Shown here piece by piece: positions 11,401 through 23,345 of a stretch of DNA of 64,000 nucleotides; the stretch's first letter is position 1, and each line of letters starts with the position of its first letter. The position numbers were made by a program, and so were the translations under genes. The DNA is from Peromyscus leucopus (lineage: Eukaryota; Chordata; Mammalia; Rodentia; Cricetidae), in contig NC_051072.1 of assembly GCF_004664715.2 (NCBI RefSeq), positions 34,064,642-34,128,641 on the forward strand, given 5' to 3'. The notes under the pieces are model-generated. The model had not been told where the DNA came from. It was given only the letters and a program-made list of their open reading frames with translations, and did no database searches.

Positions 11401-12299
11401 AAAGTCAAATTACTACAAAGGGGTCTAAACAAATCAAGGCAATGTAATGCCTTTTAACCATTATCCAGGATCCTGACATTTAATGACTTAGTTTCAGGAG
11501 TTCATTTTAGATATATTGCCTTTTATACACAGTTGAATTACTATGCACATATTTGAAGTTTCACAGTATTGGGGGCTATTTTGGTTAATATTTGAAACAA
11601 TTGAAGTTATAATTAATTTGAGTTATGAATTAACCAAATTATCAAAACCAATATATTAAAAACTAAAAAGAAATTGCTATTTGCCTTAATGGCTCACTAA
11701 ATGCATGCTGTTTCTGCTCACACCACATGATGGCACTACTTCAATTAGCAATTACAAATACTAGACTCCAAAATTTGACTTTAATTGTGCATCTTTTGAA
11801 TGCCACTAGATCTTCATAGATGAATCTCTAGCATAAACTGCAAGCACCCAGTTGGTAGGCCTGGCCAACTCCGTAATTGACTTTGAACTATTTAATAGTG
11901 AAACTTTAACTATCAAGATTCCTCAAGATCCTCCCTGCTCTGTAAGAAGCAGGAGCTGAGTTTTCCTGAAAGGTTTTGCTACCATCTTTTGAAGTGGCGC
12001 CCATCGCAAAGGAAAGGGGTACGTGACACAGTGTTCTGTTTCTATAGATGTAAATTCCAGGTCAGATAAGAATCTTCCACAGAGCCTATTCAGATTTGAG
12101 AAATGAGTGTCCCAAACAGTAAGCCCAGATCAAAATATTACAAAATAGTGTGAAAGATTGAGATTGTCCCTTGCTTCCCAAGGTAATAATCAGGGGAAAT
12201 GAGTGGACACAATATAATCGCATCCAAGAAATTTTTATTTAGTGTGCCATCTGCTGTCCTACCTTATTAATTTCTTAGACAGCAAGACTTCCTACCATG
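11401..12299. other. Unannotated sequence, no gene seen
   Basis: AT-rich unique-looking sequence. No repeat family or coding region recognised. Confidence 0.45.
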
Positions 12300-12305
12300 A
12301 CCCTA

Positions 12306-12307
<2 letters not shown>

Positions 12308-12336
<29 letters not shown>

Positions 12337-12485
12337 GGATTTTCGAGACAGGGTTTCTCTGTGTAGCTTTGGTGCCTTTCCTGGGACTCACTTGGTAGCC
12401 CAGGCTGGCCTTGAACTCACAGAGATCCACCTGCCTCTGCCTCCCGAGTGCTGGGATTAAAGGCGTGCGCCACCACCGCCCGGCA
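12308..12485 (-). mobile_element. B1 SINE with target duplication
   Basis: Reverse B1 starting with a ~29-nt T run, then 'gagacagggtttctctgtg', the 'caggctggccttgaactcac' core and 'attaaaggcgtgcgccacca'. Flanked by direct repeat 'accctacc' (12300-12307 and 12486-12493). The low divergence suggests a fairly young copy. Confidence 0.97.
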
Positions 12486-12559
12486 ACCCTACCTTTTTTT
12501 ATATTGTTCCTTTTCCTCCCTAAGAGAGTCATGTTTATGTCAGGCTCCATGCCCTGTGC

Positions 12560-12690
12560 AGTCAGTATTAAGTAATATTTAATTTTCACAAATCTTGGTG
12601 AGATAATCACTTTTACTTTATAAGTGAAAGGGAACTCAAACACTCGAGGTCTTTCATCTAGTGAGGAACAAAGCAAAGGTCTATTTGTGC
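12560..12690 (-). mobile_element. Possible MIR SINE remnant
   Basis: Decayed resemblance to the reverse MIR core: 'taatatttaattttcacaaatctt', then 'actttataagtgaaaggga', then 'gaacaaagc'. Weak by eye and could be chance. Confidence 0.4.
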
Positions 12691-13989
12691 TGCAAGTGCA
12701 ACACATACCCTTCACCCCAGGATGCTTCCTGCGACCCTAAAGTGAGTGTACCTCTGCTTTCTGTATTGCCCTTTTCTCAGTCTGCATTGAGTGCCACCCT
12801 TAGTCATACCTGAAAACTTGCTGCTAGAAATAGTCAATATATTGCCCAATTAAATACAACCTCTTAAAAATAACAGTGAAAGGGTCTTGCATCACTACCA
12901 TAGTCCCTAGTCCCTGGGCTGCCAGTGTACACTGGGACTATCCCTTTCAAGATTCCAAGGGTTTTTTCTTGGAAGGATAATTTCAGAGAAAGGTGCAGAT
13001 CCATGCTGTGGGGTTTGAAACATCTTCATCATGTTAGGACTGGAAAACAGCAATGGAATTAATTAGTTCTCTCAGACGCTAGATGCTGGGTTGAATAGGT
13101 GAGCATTGGAATCATCTGAAACAGGAAATATTATCAGGTCCAAATAACTTATAGAACTTGAATATGTTCTCCCAAGGGCCTGTTGGGCATCTGGCCACCC
13201 ACCAATCAAGTCTCTTGAATGCCTGACAATTCTACAGTCCAAGAATAACTTTCAGTTTTGAGTAGGTAGGACTGTTTCTTCATATGCCGAGAAGCTGGAG
13301 GTAGATGTGGCTGCTGATACTCCCAGAGGATTGCTCACTTGCTGAGAACTCCTTCAGACCTGGGTGGGAACCATTCCCCAGGGGAAGGGGGCATCAAGAG
13401 AGTCTTTGACAGGCCAGGTGCTACAGGAGAAGAAAGTAGATGAAGATACCATAGGATCTGTACAATCGGATTCGTAGAGAATTTCACTTATATTGCAATG
13501 AACTTAATCTGGTTCAACATTTTGTAATGAAATATAAATGTACTTAATTAAACAAGGTCTAATTCAAATCAGGACAGTCAAATAATGCCAGCTAAAAACA
13601 AGAAAAAGTCTTGGAGTGTAAGTCTGTATAGACATTCCTTCTTCTATGTTAATTCCTTTTTCTAGATTGTGTATATGAGGAAAAAAATATGCAATTAATT
13701 TGAAGCCATCGAGTATCTTGAAAGAGAGAGACAGCTGTACATTTTCTTCTCCAACACCTAAAATAGTCAGTTCCACAAGGGGGAGCTAGTGACATCTTAT
13801 CCTCAGAATACTAATTTGAAATAATGTGTTGTTACTGTATTTACGTAGTAGTGGAAAGTATTCAACGCACGCACACAGTTACTTAGGAAAATTAACTTTG
13901 TTATGTCGATCTCCTTCAAAGAAACATTTCAGATTACTAAAATTGAAATTTAAGTATGGCATTATCTCATTTAAAGAGTAAATGTTAAG
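12691..13989. other. Unannotated sequence, no gene seen
   Basis: No coding region or recognisable repeat. GC content is locally higher around 13300-13400 without CpG enrichment. Confidence 0.45.
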
Positions 13990-14135
13990 CAGGCTATGAT
14001 GATGGTACATACCTGTAATACCAACACTTGGGTATTTATTGGCTGAGGCAGGAAGACTATGAATTTGAATCCAGTTTTGGCTGTCTAGTGAGTTCCAGGC
14101 CAGCTGGCTTCTGCTGTGAGACCTATAAAATGAAA
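13990..14135 (+). mobile_element. Old B1-like SINE (PB1/B4-left type)
   Basis: Diverged B1-like monomer: 'tggtacatacctgtaatacc', 'ggctgaggcaggaagactatg', 'gagttccaggccagctgg'. Much older than the other B1 copies here. Confidence 0.75.
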
Positions 14136-14694
14136 AATAAGTGTTAAAGATGCATTTTAGAAATAAGAATTAACGTTATTGCCAATATTATAATTTAATA
14201 AATAAAAAAATGGCCAAATACTGAATTACTTTAAACATCAAACGAAAGTGCACTGAGTGGTTCCTTTTGTGTGTTGAAATCCTACTAAATTCATAGGTAT
14301 CCTAAATTTGTAGAGTCACCAAAGTGTCTTGTATTGTTCTTGGAAATTATGAGTGTCTACTGGCTTGGTCCTCATTTGAGTGTCTTCGTGACCAATATGA
14401 ACACATAAAGACATGTAGTCATATATGAATACACATATATGCAGTCATATCTGCATATGAATACATACATATATCATTACTTAAGACAACTCATACTTCT
14501 AGGTCTCTGCCACCTTCCAGCTTTTATATATCCTTCATTTGCTATATCCAAATGTAACAGAAGAAATGGCAAGAAAACCAGCTTATTGTATAGAATAACA
14601 CTACCAAGCTGACTGGTTCCAAGAAGTAGGGGGGCTTTCTTCATATTTAGTGTGTTTATCCATAGTATTTCTCTTTGAGGAAAGGTGAGATGTA

Positions 14695-14905
14695 CCTACT
14701 AATAAAAATGGTAATTACTTAGGGCCCATCTATATGCTAGGTATTGCATAAGAATAATTATACCAGGCACATTTTATTTTGTCTTCTTAACAATTTGAGA
14801 ACTTAGGCATTATCAATGATACTGTTTTAATGGCTGAGAAACTAAGTTCTTACCAAGGGTTCTGGGTTCCTTGCTCTAAGCAAGATTTGAATCCAGGTCA
14901 ACCTT
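14695..14905 (-). mobile_element. MIR SINE
   Basis: Reverse-strand MIR. The 'ttttgtcttcttaacaatttgagaac' stretch, 'tttaatggctgagaaactaag' and 'gcaagatttgaatccaggtc' follow the MIR core order in reverse. An ancient mammalian element, diverged. Confidence 0.75.
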
Positions 14906-14922
14906 ATTCCCAGGACCTATAT

Positions 14923-14967
14923 GGGCCTGGTGGAGTTACTCAGCTGTTAAAGGCTAGGTTCACAACC
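14923..14967 (+). mobile_element. B2-like SINE head fragment
   Basis: Short piece resembling the tRNA-derived head of B2: 'gggcctggtggagttactca', 'gctgttaaaggctaggttca'. The body is absent. A closely similar head fragment lies at 39780. Confidence 0.55.
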
Positions 14968-15930
14968 AAGGTCCACTGCCAGTAGCGGTTTGATGATACT
15001 GCCAAGTTCACAACTTAGATTTGTATGCATCTAGTAGAATATGTTTGGACATTATTGGGTGTGCAAAATGACATGACCTTCTTTGATGGATGTCATGGGA
15101 AGTGGGGCAGGGATGGAAGAAAGCTATCTCAAAAACTTCAAATCACTCTTGGAGTAGCATAATTTATCCTTGAGCAACACACTGTGGTCAGGGAGATGTA
15201 CAAAAGGCAGGTCATATTCCAGGGTGTTTATATCAACAATGGGATAGCTTATCTTTGATGGTGTGAGTCTTTTGGACTCCCACAAAAACCCTGTGAGTCT
15301 TTGATCAACTATTTCTTCATCTAGAGAAAAGGTGGAAGTAGTATCTGGGAGCTAGAAATGAGTGTGACATGAAGTAGGTCTTACTGCTTAGACTCATAAG
15401 GTAGGTAAAGCAGCATACTTCTCACCAGCAGAACCGTGTCTGGCCAGATTCTCTGTCCCTCCTAATGAGAAGTCTCCTAGCTGATTCACCAATCTCCAAC
15501 AGAGCAATTTATGAGGCTATTGGGCAGTGCTTTCTCAGACTTCGCCCTTGGGAGAGAGTAGTCAAGGATCAGATGAGTCTCAAGATGTACATAAAGGCTG
15601 AAAAACTGAAGCAACCCCATATTCTAATCTGTGTGAACCAGGAGTTCTGAGGAGAGGAAAGGGTGGGGCTCAGTGAACTCCCTATTGTTGAGAAAACTGT
15701 AAGGTTTCTGATCAGAAATGATTCACCTCTTTCATCCAGAGAGAAGAAAGTCCTCCTCCACCAAGACAAATAACAAGAAGGCTCAAAAGAAGGGCTCAGA
15801 ACCTGGGGCCTGCAGACTGTTACTCTCAAGGAAGATGGGTTCCCTGGCTAGGTGCCAGTGTAAGCCTTCTATCTGATGTGCACATGCTCCTGTCTGGGTT
15901 TGGAAGAAACCAGCCAAAGACAGTCAACAA

Positions 15931-16150
15931 AACTAGATCCGCCTGTAATCCAAGCTTCTCAGGAGGCTGAAGCAGGAAGGTCATAAGTTCAAGGTCTGTC
16001 TGTCTAGAGTAGAGGGCATTTTAAAGTAACCTAGGCAGCTTAGGGAGACCCGTCTCAAAATTAAAAGTAAAAAGAAAGCTGAGGATATATTTCAATGGTA
16101 GAGCACTTACCTATAGGTATATGAAATGTATATGAGTCCCAGTACTATAA
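15931..16150 (+). mobile_element. B4 SINE (B1 + ID fusion)
   Basis: Left half is B1-like ('cctgtaatccaagcttctc', 'aggctgaagcaggaaggtc'). Right half is ID-like with a tRNA-type box ('aatggtagagcacttacct', 'gagtcccagtac'). The order and length fit B4. Confidence 0.85.
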
Positions 16151-18174
16151 AAGAGATGGGGATGGGAGAGAAGGAAAGAGACAGGGACCATCCCTACCAT
16201 CACTCATGGCAAAGACAGGTGAGCTGACTGTAGGCCCAAGTAGGCATTGCAAAAAGTAGGCAGCATCTGAATCCCTGTCATGCCCATGGTGGTGACTGCT
16301 CTGAACAGAAAATTCTGGTAATACAAAACTATAGGTTTGTGGCACTAGGTAATGATGGATGAAAGAAGTAGAAACAGTATAGTTAACAGCTGGCTCTGCT
16401 GGACAGACTACCACAGAGTAGAAGGATCCTACAGAACCCACTAGGATAGTTGTATGTAGACCACACAAGAAAGATCCCAAGGGAGAGAAAGGATTAAAAT
16501 CAAAATTGAGATTGATGCTTTAAAGTAAGTGTAATGGATTTTAGTGGCTCAAAGTGACTTGAAATTTATGGGATCTATCCCAGATGGTATTAAATGACAA
16601 GAAATGAAGAATGGATTAGGCATGGTTGAAGGCAGTGGCTGGAAGAAATAAATGCTTTATGTATTTACACCACACTGAGTGGACTGTTCATCAGCTCTCA
16701 TGGAATACTGGAGAATTTCTCCTTCTCCATTTTCAGCTGAAAATGGCCCAACAATCAACAGAAACTATGGCATTAGGTGAGAAGTGTCCATGATAAGTGG
16801 GGCACCAGTACCTTCCCATTCACAACCATACTGCCTTGTCTGTCTTCCTAGACAACCTGCTTCAGAAAGTCTTGATAGAAAAGATTGAGAGTAAGCCACA
16901 AAGAGATCACTGTGTGTCTAATGGTTACTGGGTTTGCATAAAGACCTATTGGTTGCTCAAGAATCAATTCAGAGCTTCATTTTAAGAAGATGAGAAATTT
17001 ATCACTTTTCCTATCTGTAATTTGTGTCTCTTGTTCTTTTCTAGATGTTAGGAGACTTTTTTTTAACTTTAAAGTCTAATTCTAAAGATACATTATGCTC
17101 ATTATCTCCAGTAGTTTTTAGGATCACTGAACATGGGATGATTCTGGAAAAGGATGATGTGATAAGGACCAATAAAAGTAGAAGCCATAGGTGTTTCATT
17201 GAAATACGTGCGGAGTTCTTAGCTTGTGGGGATCCTTAGCTTGTGGAAGATGTGGGTGGGCTGCGGGGAACTGCAGACTGTCTGTCAAAGGATGCAGCTG
17301 CTACTCCATCCCCGCCGACTGTTGCCATGTGAACATCACACCTGGTTTAGCCAAGACTTCCAGTTTCTCAAGATAAATGAAAAATTTCACTTTTTCATAT
17401 AAATCTCATTATTTCTAAGCATTGGCAACTACTCAAAAAATTTTCAGCACTGTCAGGGCCAAACAAAGCACATCTGTGGGCTGATATGGCTGGTGGGTTG
17501 CCAGCAAACTCTGGCATAGGTAATGGGAGAAGGTGGTCAGAACTGAAATATGGGTTGAAGGCTCCAGGACTGTTGATTGTTATTGCCGCTAAATGGGCTC
17601 TGGATGTCTTTCTGGCTGGAAATAGGAACACTGTAGGAGGTCTGAACACTAGAAGAAGCCAGTCAAATTCTACTAATGCTGAAGAATGAGGTACCGGTAC
17701 CCCTAGGATGATGTCACTCACCACATGTAAGCTGCAGGAAGGCTTCTTTCAGGCATCCCTGGGACAGGGACGGAGACCAAGTGTCAGCTGAAGCAGCCAT
17801 GTGCTTTGGTGACATTCAGCTGGATGGGCCACAGTTGGGACCGAGAGGGTGCAAAGTGAAAAGATGATAAATCCAGGCACATGACAGAATCTCATGAAAG
17901 CCTGGCGTATCAGGGATTCCTTGGAAGAGGAAAACATTACAAAGACAACTTTTCTAAGCACACAGAAAGATCATTTTGAGCCAAAAGGCCAAATGTCTTC
18001 CTCTCCTTGGATAGTGTTTTGGGTGGAGGTGGACTGGACAAGTGCTGGCCCACATTCAGAAATGAGATCAGAGCAGACCACGTGTGGTTCTAAGAAAATG
18101 CTACATTGAGAAACTGGCCATGAGGTGAGCATCATGTTTTGACATTGAACCCAGACTGTGTTGGATATGTGTAT
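16151..18174. other. Unannotated sequence, no gene seen
   Basis: No repeat family recognised. The longest open frames (about 110 codons on the minus strand at 16145-16480 and 17395-17724) have no domain I recognise and are matched by frames on the opposite strand, so I do not call genes. Confidence 0.4.
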
Positions 18175-18510
18175 TTCTTTTTAGTTTAATTTTTTTTGAG
18201 AACTTTCTATATGATTACTGCATCTACATCATTTCTCCCCATTTCTTCACCTCTCTCCAGCTCCTTCCACATTCCCGCTGATCCCTCCCACATTTATGGC
18301 CTCTTTATTTTTAATTATTATTATTACATATATACATATTAACATCTAAATATAAGCTGATGAGTCTATATAGTATTGCTTATATATTTATTTTAGGGCT
18401 GACCACTTGGTAATGAATAACCAATTAAGGGGCTGGCTAGTTCCTGGGGAAGGCTGACTCTTCCTCTCTCAGCGGCCATTTGTTCCCTGTAGCTTTTCAT
18501 CTAGGGATCT
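18175..18510 (-). mobile_element. L1 3' UTR, antisense fragment
   Basis: Reverse of the murine L1 3' end: T-rich start, 'tttatggcctctttattttt', 'attacatatatacatatt', 'agggctgaccacttggtaat'. Same region of L1 as the sense copy at 11190-11400 plus adjacent sequence. Confidence 0.8.
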
Positions 18511-18639
18511 GTGTATTTCTAAGAAAACACTCATCTAGTATTTGCATTACTCAGCTGCCTCCTAAATTTTCTCCCTGTTTATGAACTTGACCTCCTCTAC
18601 AGTTAGTTCTAAACACAAACCCCAAGTCATACTTCATAG

Positions 18640-19180
18640 ATCTGATCATATCACTGGTTCTGCTGAAAACTCCCAGGCATCTCTTTTCATCTGAAACCAA
18701 TCCCAAAGCCTTTGAAAGATCAAGGTCCCTAATCTGTCCCCAACATCCTTATTTTGTGTCATTTGCTCCAATCCTGACCACCTCATCTACCCACTGGCTC
18801 CAGCCATGTCCTGAACATAATCTAATATCTCTTCTCTCCCCTGCTGTCTTCACCTCTCCAACATCTGTCCACTGGAGTTCCTCAGTTTCTTTCGGTCTTG
18901 TTCAGATCAGCCTCTGCTGACCTCTCAGTGTCCATAGGCAGGTCTGCGCCTGTTTCTCTCTCCACGTTACTGTGATTGTTGTTCTCAACCCATTTACCAC
19001 TACCTGCCCACGTTCTTTGCATTTATCTGTCAATATAACCATTTACCCACCATAAGAACACATACTCCTTTAAGGTTTTATCTACTGATCTAACCCCTAA
19101 TCCTAGAGCAGCGCCTGGCACGTAGTAGGTGCGTGATAAATGTGTTGAGTGAAGAAGTGAATGGAAGAACAAATTAAGGA
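18640..19180 (+). mobile_element. L2 LINE 3' end
   Basis: Matches the L2 3' end in order: 'gatctgatcatatcactggt', 'aaaactcccaggcatc', 'ggtccctaatctgtcccc', 'tttgctccaatcctgacc', and the terminal 'gcgcctggcacgtagtaggt' with 'gataaatgtgttgagtgaa'. An ancient element that is unusually readable here. Confidence 0.85.
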
Positions 19181-22109
19181 AACTTTTAATGACATCTGGG
19201 TAAATTAACAGAGGCTGGGGAAGTACTTCGACAATTTTTCAGAGAGATTTAGAACCTTGGTGCATTTCCAACGCTTAAAAACATATAATTGTCATTGTCT
19301 ATTCCTCTCCTGTGATGAGTAATGTTAGTGACACAAAGTTGAAAGGGTGGGTGGTTGCTTTCTGGAAAGAGGGAAGGCTGACTCCTTGAAACTGTTGAAA
19401 GATCAGAAAGGAGTAGATAGGATTCCAGGCTTGCATGAAACGCTTGGCTCCAGAAAGGCCCATATGTGGGTTTACAACAGAGAGGACACGATGTCTACAA
19501 GCTTGCTGAGAGTATGCCAGAATCTGCAATCAGGACCTATGACTTTTCTGTATTTCTTAACTTTCAAAAAATAATAAAAAATAAAACACCACGATTTAGA
19601 TATATTTCTTCAGAATGCTGGCTGTCATCATGATCCAGTAGTGACAGCAATCTTTGGAGATTCCTAGTGGGCTTGCCTAATTTGCTGAGAATTCTTTTCT
19701 TCTGTAATACATATTTATAGAACATAATAGGGAGAGAGAAAGAAACATTTGAAGTATTTTTTCCCAAAGCTATTTTCTTCTTCTCTTTCTCTTTCAGATA
19801 AATGACAATGTTGTAGTACACATCTATTTTATATATATATTCTCAGCTACGCTTGGCTGTTGGAAGTGGGTGGAAGAGGCTAGGAATCAGATGAGCAACT
19901 TAATTTGTTGCCTAATATTAGCCATTTAACATCATGCTAATCAAACAGCCTTCACCAGAAAAGACGGGGGAGACAAAAATGACTCCCATGTTTCCACAGC
20001 GAATGTCTATATTTGTGATGGACAAGACCTTACCATTTTTAAAACTTAAATTATGTTTTGAATTTTAACATTATTTGGTTTCAAAGGTTTTTCAAGTGCC
20101 AGTGCAAAAAAAAAAAAAAACCCTGTGCTTTGTTTTTTAGGATAATTTATTTTAATTCAAGTTTAATAAACTCAAGATGGGGAAATGACTCAAAAACAAT
20201 GAAATGTGTTTTCCTAAGCAATCATATTGGGTTATAATACAAAGAAAACATGTGAATGAAGCCACAAAGAATACAATTTTAATTAGAATATTTTATGGCC
20301 AGTTTTCCTTGTACAATATATAGAATTATGTACCCAATTTCCATTAAACATAATGAGCAGAATGCACAAAAGCTCACCACACACAGCAGTTAAAATGTGA
20401 CTTGGGACCAAAGAGGATTTCGCTCTTTGCCAATGACCCTAATGTCATTTAGGTTGTCCTGTACCTCAGTGGGACTTTCCCTGACTTCTTGATAGTAACT
20501 GAATGCTTTGTTCTTTGATCCTGTCTATGGAATCCTGTGAGTTTTATCATTTCTTGATTCTGTTGCTTCTAACCTAACTTTGTGTTTTAAATGCTTCTTG
20601 TCTTTCTCCTTTATCCATTCATTGACTTATCTAGGGGCAAAACGTTTATTTGTGACATTTCAATCCCTCCCCAAGAGGATATTCTGATATATTAAATTTC
20701 AGTCAATGATTAAAATTTGTTCAATGAGACTGCACATATATTGTTCTTTGCTTTGTTGTTATCTTTACCACATAAAGCTAAATTCTCTCAAGAATTTACC
20801 TCTGGAAATTCTTTTAAACTGTAACATCTGGAAAGATGTGGAAAGTTTTCAGGAGGAAGTGAGATAGATGTAGGCTGGACATTGAGGACTTGATAGCAAA
20901 CTAGAGACATAGAAGAAGGAAGGTGTTGGTGGAACACAAAAGAAGAATCCCTTGGGGGAAGCAGTGGCCTGGGCTACAAACAGAAAGGGAGCAGGTAGAA
21001 ATGGAAATCAGTGAATATTCTGAACATGGGTCAAGTTGAAGGTGGATGTGTGTGGAAAGGAAGCCTTGAAAAAAGGTAACATAGGTATCTGAAGAGCAGG
21101 CTGAATTAATTAGGAGTAATGTCATCTTCAATAAGCAGAAACCTGATTAAAACCCCCAAAAAGTGTTTGTTGTTTTCTTAATTAAAAAAAAAATCCAGAA
21201 TTAGGCAATCTCTGGGTTGTGTCAGCAAGTCAACAGAATTCTCATGAACCAAAAGCTTTCTGCTTCTCCCGTGCCATTCTTGAGGACTTTGTTCTGTCTG
21301 TCTCCTTATGGTTGGAGGATAGAAGCTCCAGGCACCATGTCTACATTAAGATGGGAGAAAGAAAAACGATGGCCCATATTCCTAGGAGAGGAAAACAAAG
21401 GGCTTTCCTACAGTTTTCCAGTAGTCTTACATCACATTGTCCAAAGCTGAATCAATGGACTTTTGCAGCTGAAATAGAGCAAAGAAAACTCTATTCTTTC
21501 CAGCCTTTGAGGTGAGATGTCAAAGGGAAAATTGGAAATGCTGTTGCCTGTGTTAGCCAACCTGCCCAAGTGAGTGGGGATCAAATGGATCTTGCTGGAA
21601 AGAGCAGTTGCTGCAGATTTTTAGAAGAGAAATGGCACAAAAGCAAGGCTTTAATTTGATTAATAAAAAGGTTTGCAGAACGGATTTGGGGAACTAAGAG
21701 ACTGACAGCAGGGGGGAAACGGTGAAGAACACACCAGGTTCCAGACATGTCCGATCTGAGTTCCTGTTGGAAATGTACTCACTGTGAAATGACCAAAAGA
21801 GCTGCCTGCTTGAATCCAAACTAATTTTCCAGTCCACGTAATTGTAAGCTAAATAGTGGTTCTTGCCTTCAGCAGCTAAAATTTGAGATGGTCTGTTACT
21901 CAGTGAAGCTAGTGGACACAGCTTCCTGGCACACATCTCTGCTGTTACCGTGGTCAACTCAAGTCTATCCTTAGTCCAGAAGACAGAAGTAACTTTCTGA
22001 AAACACAAAGACAATCGCATCAATGATTTCCTCTACAGTGGGACTCACAGTGACCTCCAAAGTTGTGCCACCATGTTACTGATGTTCACACAATTCCAGC
22101 CACTCGAGA
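19181..22109. other. Unannotated sequence, no gene seen
   Basis: AT-rich, largely unique-looking. It contains an A-run at about 20106-20120. Open frames are short and paired with opposite-strand frames. No domain recognised. Confidence 0.45.
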
Positions 22110-22630
22110 TCCTTTGTGCTTTCCATTCCAGCCACACCAGCTCTCTCGGTATTTCTTGAACACATTAGGCACACTCTGGCCTCAGGACCTTTGCCTCCCT
22201 AGTGGTGCTGCCTGAAATGCTCATTATCTTTCCCAGCATCTTCTGATCATTCCTCAAGTCTCACTTTCTCATGAGACTTTTCCTTTTTATGTAGAGCAAC
22301 CCAAATCCCATCTCCAACAACCTGTCTCCTTTGTACTTGTTTTGATACTTGTTCTTCCACACCTATCACTTTCTCATATACCCTAATTGGTACCTACTTA
22401 TTATGATCACTATTTTGTTTGTTTGTTTGTTTGTTTTGTTTCTCAAGACAGGGTTTCTCTGTGTAGCTTTGTGCCTTTCCTGGAACTCGCTTTGTAGACC
22501 AGGCTGGCCTCGAACTCACAGAGATCTGCCTGACTCTGCCTCCCGGGTGCCAGGATTAAAGGCGTGCACCACCACCACCTGGCTATGATCACTATTAACA
22601 TATGGTCTTCTGTGCAGCCAGGGTTCATCA
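22110..22630 (+). mobile_element. L2 LINE fragment, split by a B1
   Basis: Second L2 3'-region fragment: 'cactctggcctcaggacctt', 'tttctcatgagacttttcct' and 'ttctcatataccctaattgg'. It is interrupted by the B1 at 22415-22583 and ends indistinctly. Confidence 0.65.
22415..22583 (-). mobile_element. B1 SINE with 13-bp target duplication
   Basis: Reverse B1 with a (TTTG)n tail and canonical core 'accaggctggcctcgaactc'. Flanked by perfect direct repeats 'tatgatcactatt' at 22402-22414 and 22584-22596. Confidence 0.98.
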
Positions 22631-22907
22631 GAGGAATAAAACCAAATTAACAATAAGATGCATTGTGCTGCATTGGTGTGGGTTTAGATATATCAATAAA
22701 TAACATTTCTTTGTTGTTTGTTTGTTTTGGAGTTTAATATATTTAATTATTTGGAGTAATAATATTGTGTGGACTAGCAAGTTCAAATTCTTCAGGACAC
22801 TAGAGACATGGGTATCTGAGGATGCATGGCAAGGCTGATATTACTGTTCAGGTCTAAAGGCAATCCAAAGACAAAACTCAGAGACCCAAATCTATAAATA
22901 TGACCTC

Positions 22908-23030
22908 ATTTTGTTACTGTAGCTGTCCTGGAACTCAATATGAAGGCGAGGCTAACCTTGAATTCATAAGCTCTACCTGCTTCTGCTTTCGAGTAGCTGG
23001 GATTAAATATGTGCCTCACTTCCTAGCATG
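22908..23030 (-). mobile_element. Old B1-like SINE
   Basis: Diverged reverse B1: 'gctgtcctggaactcaatatg', 'ctaaccttgaattcataagc', 'gagtagctgggattaaatatg'. Confidence 0.75.
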
Positions 23031-23249
23031 ACCTCAGTCTTTTCCTCAGAACTTTTAAATTAATTGGATGGTTCTAGCCACATCAAGGTAAGTACTTTGC
23101 CCAACACTAAATCCACTAATTTAAATAGTAATTTGTTGTTTAAAACAATACATTCATAGCAATATCTAAGCTGGCATTTGACCAATTATTGTATATCATG
23201 GCCTTGCCAAGGTAACAGTTAAAATCTGTGACACTATCTTTAGCAAAAT

Positions 23250-23345
23250 ATAAGCCCTTTGAGGAAAAAATCCTTTATTTTGTTCTGTAATATATGTTAA
23301 GTGCCTAAACCTATGATTGACACAAATATTAAAATGAATCAATGA
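23250..23345 (+). mobile_element. Possible L2 3'-tail fragment
   Basis: 'aagccctttgaggaaaaaatc', 'cctttattttgttctgtaat' and 'aatattaaaatgaatcaatgag' follow the L2 tail pattern loosely. Weak. Confidence 0.45.

Noticed and set aside
12275..12715. 146-codon minus-strand frame
   Set aside because: Its central part is translated B1 SINE and poly-A (poly-Lys); the ends show no domain.
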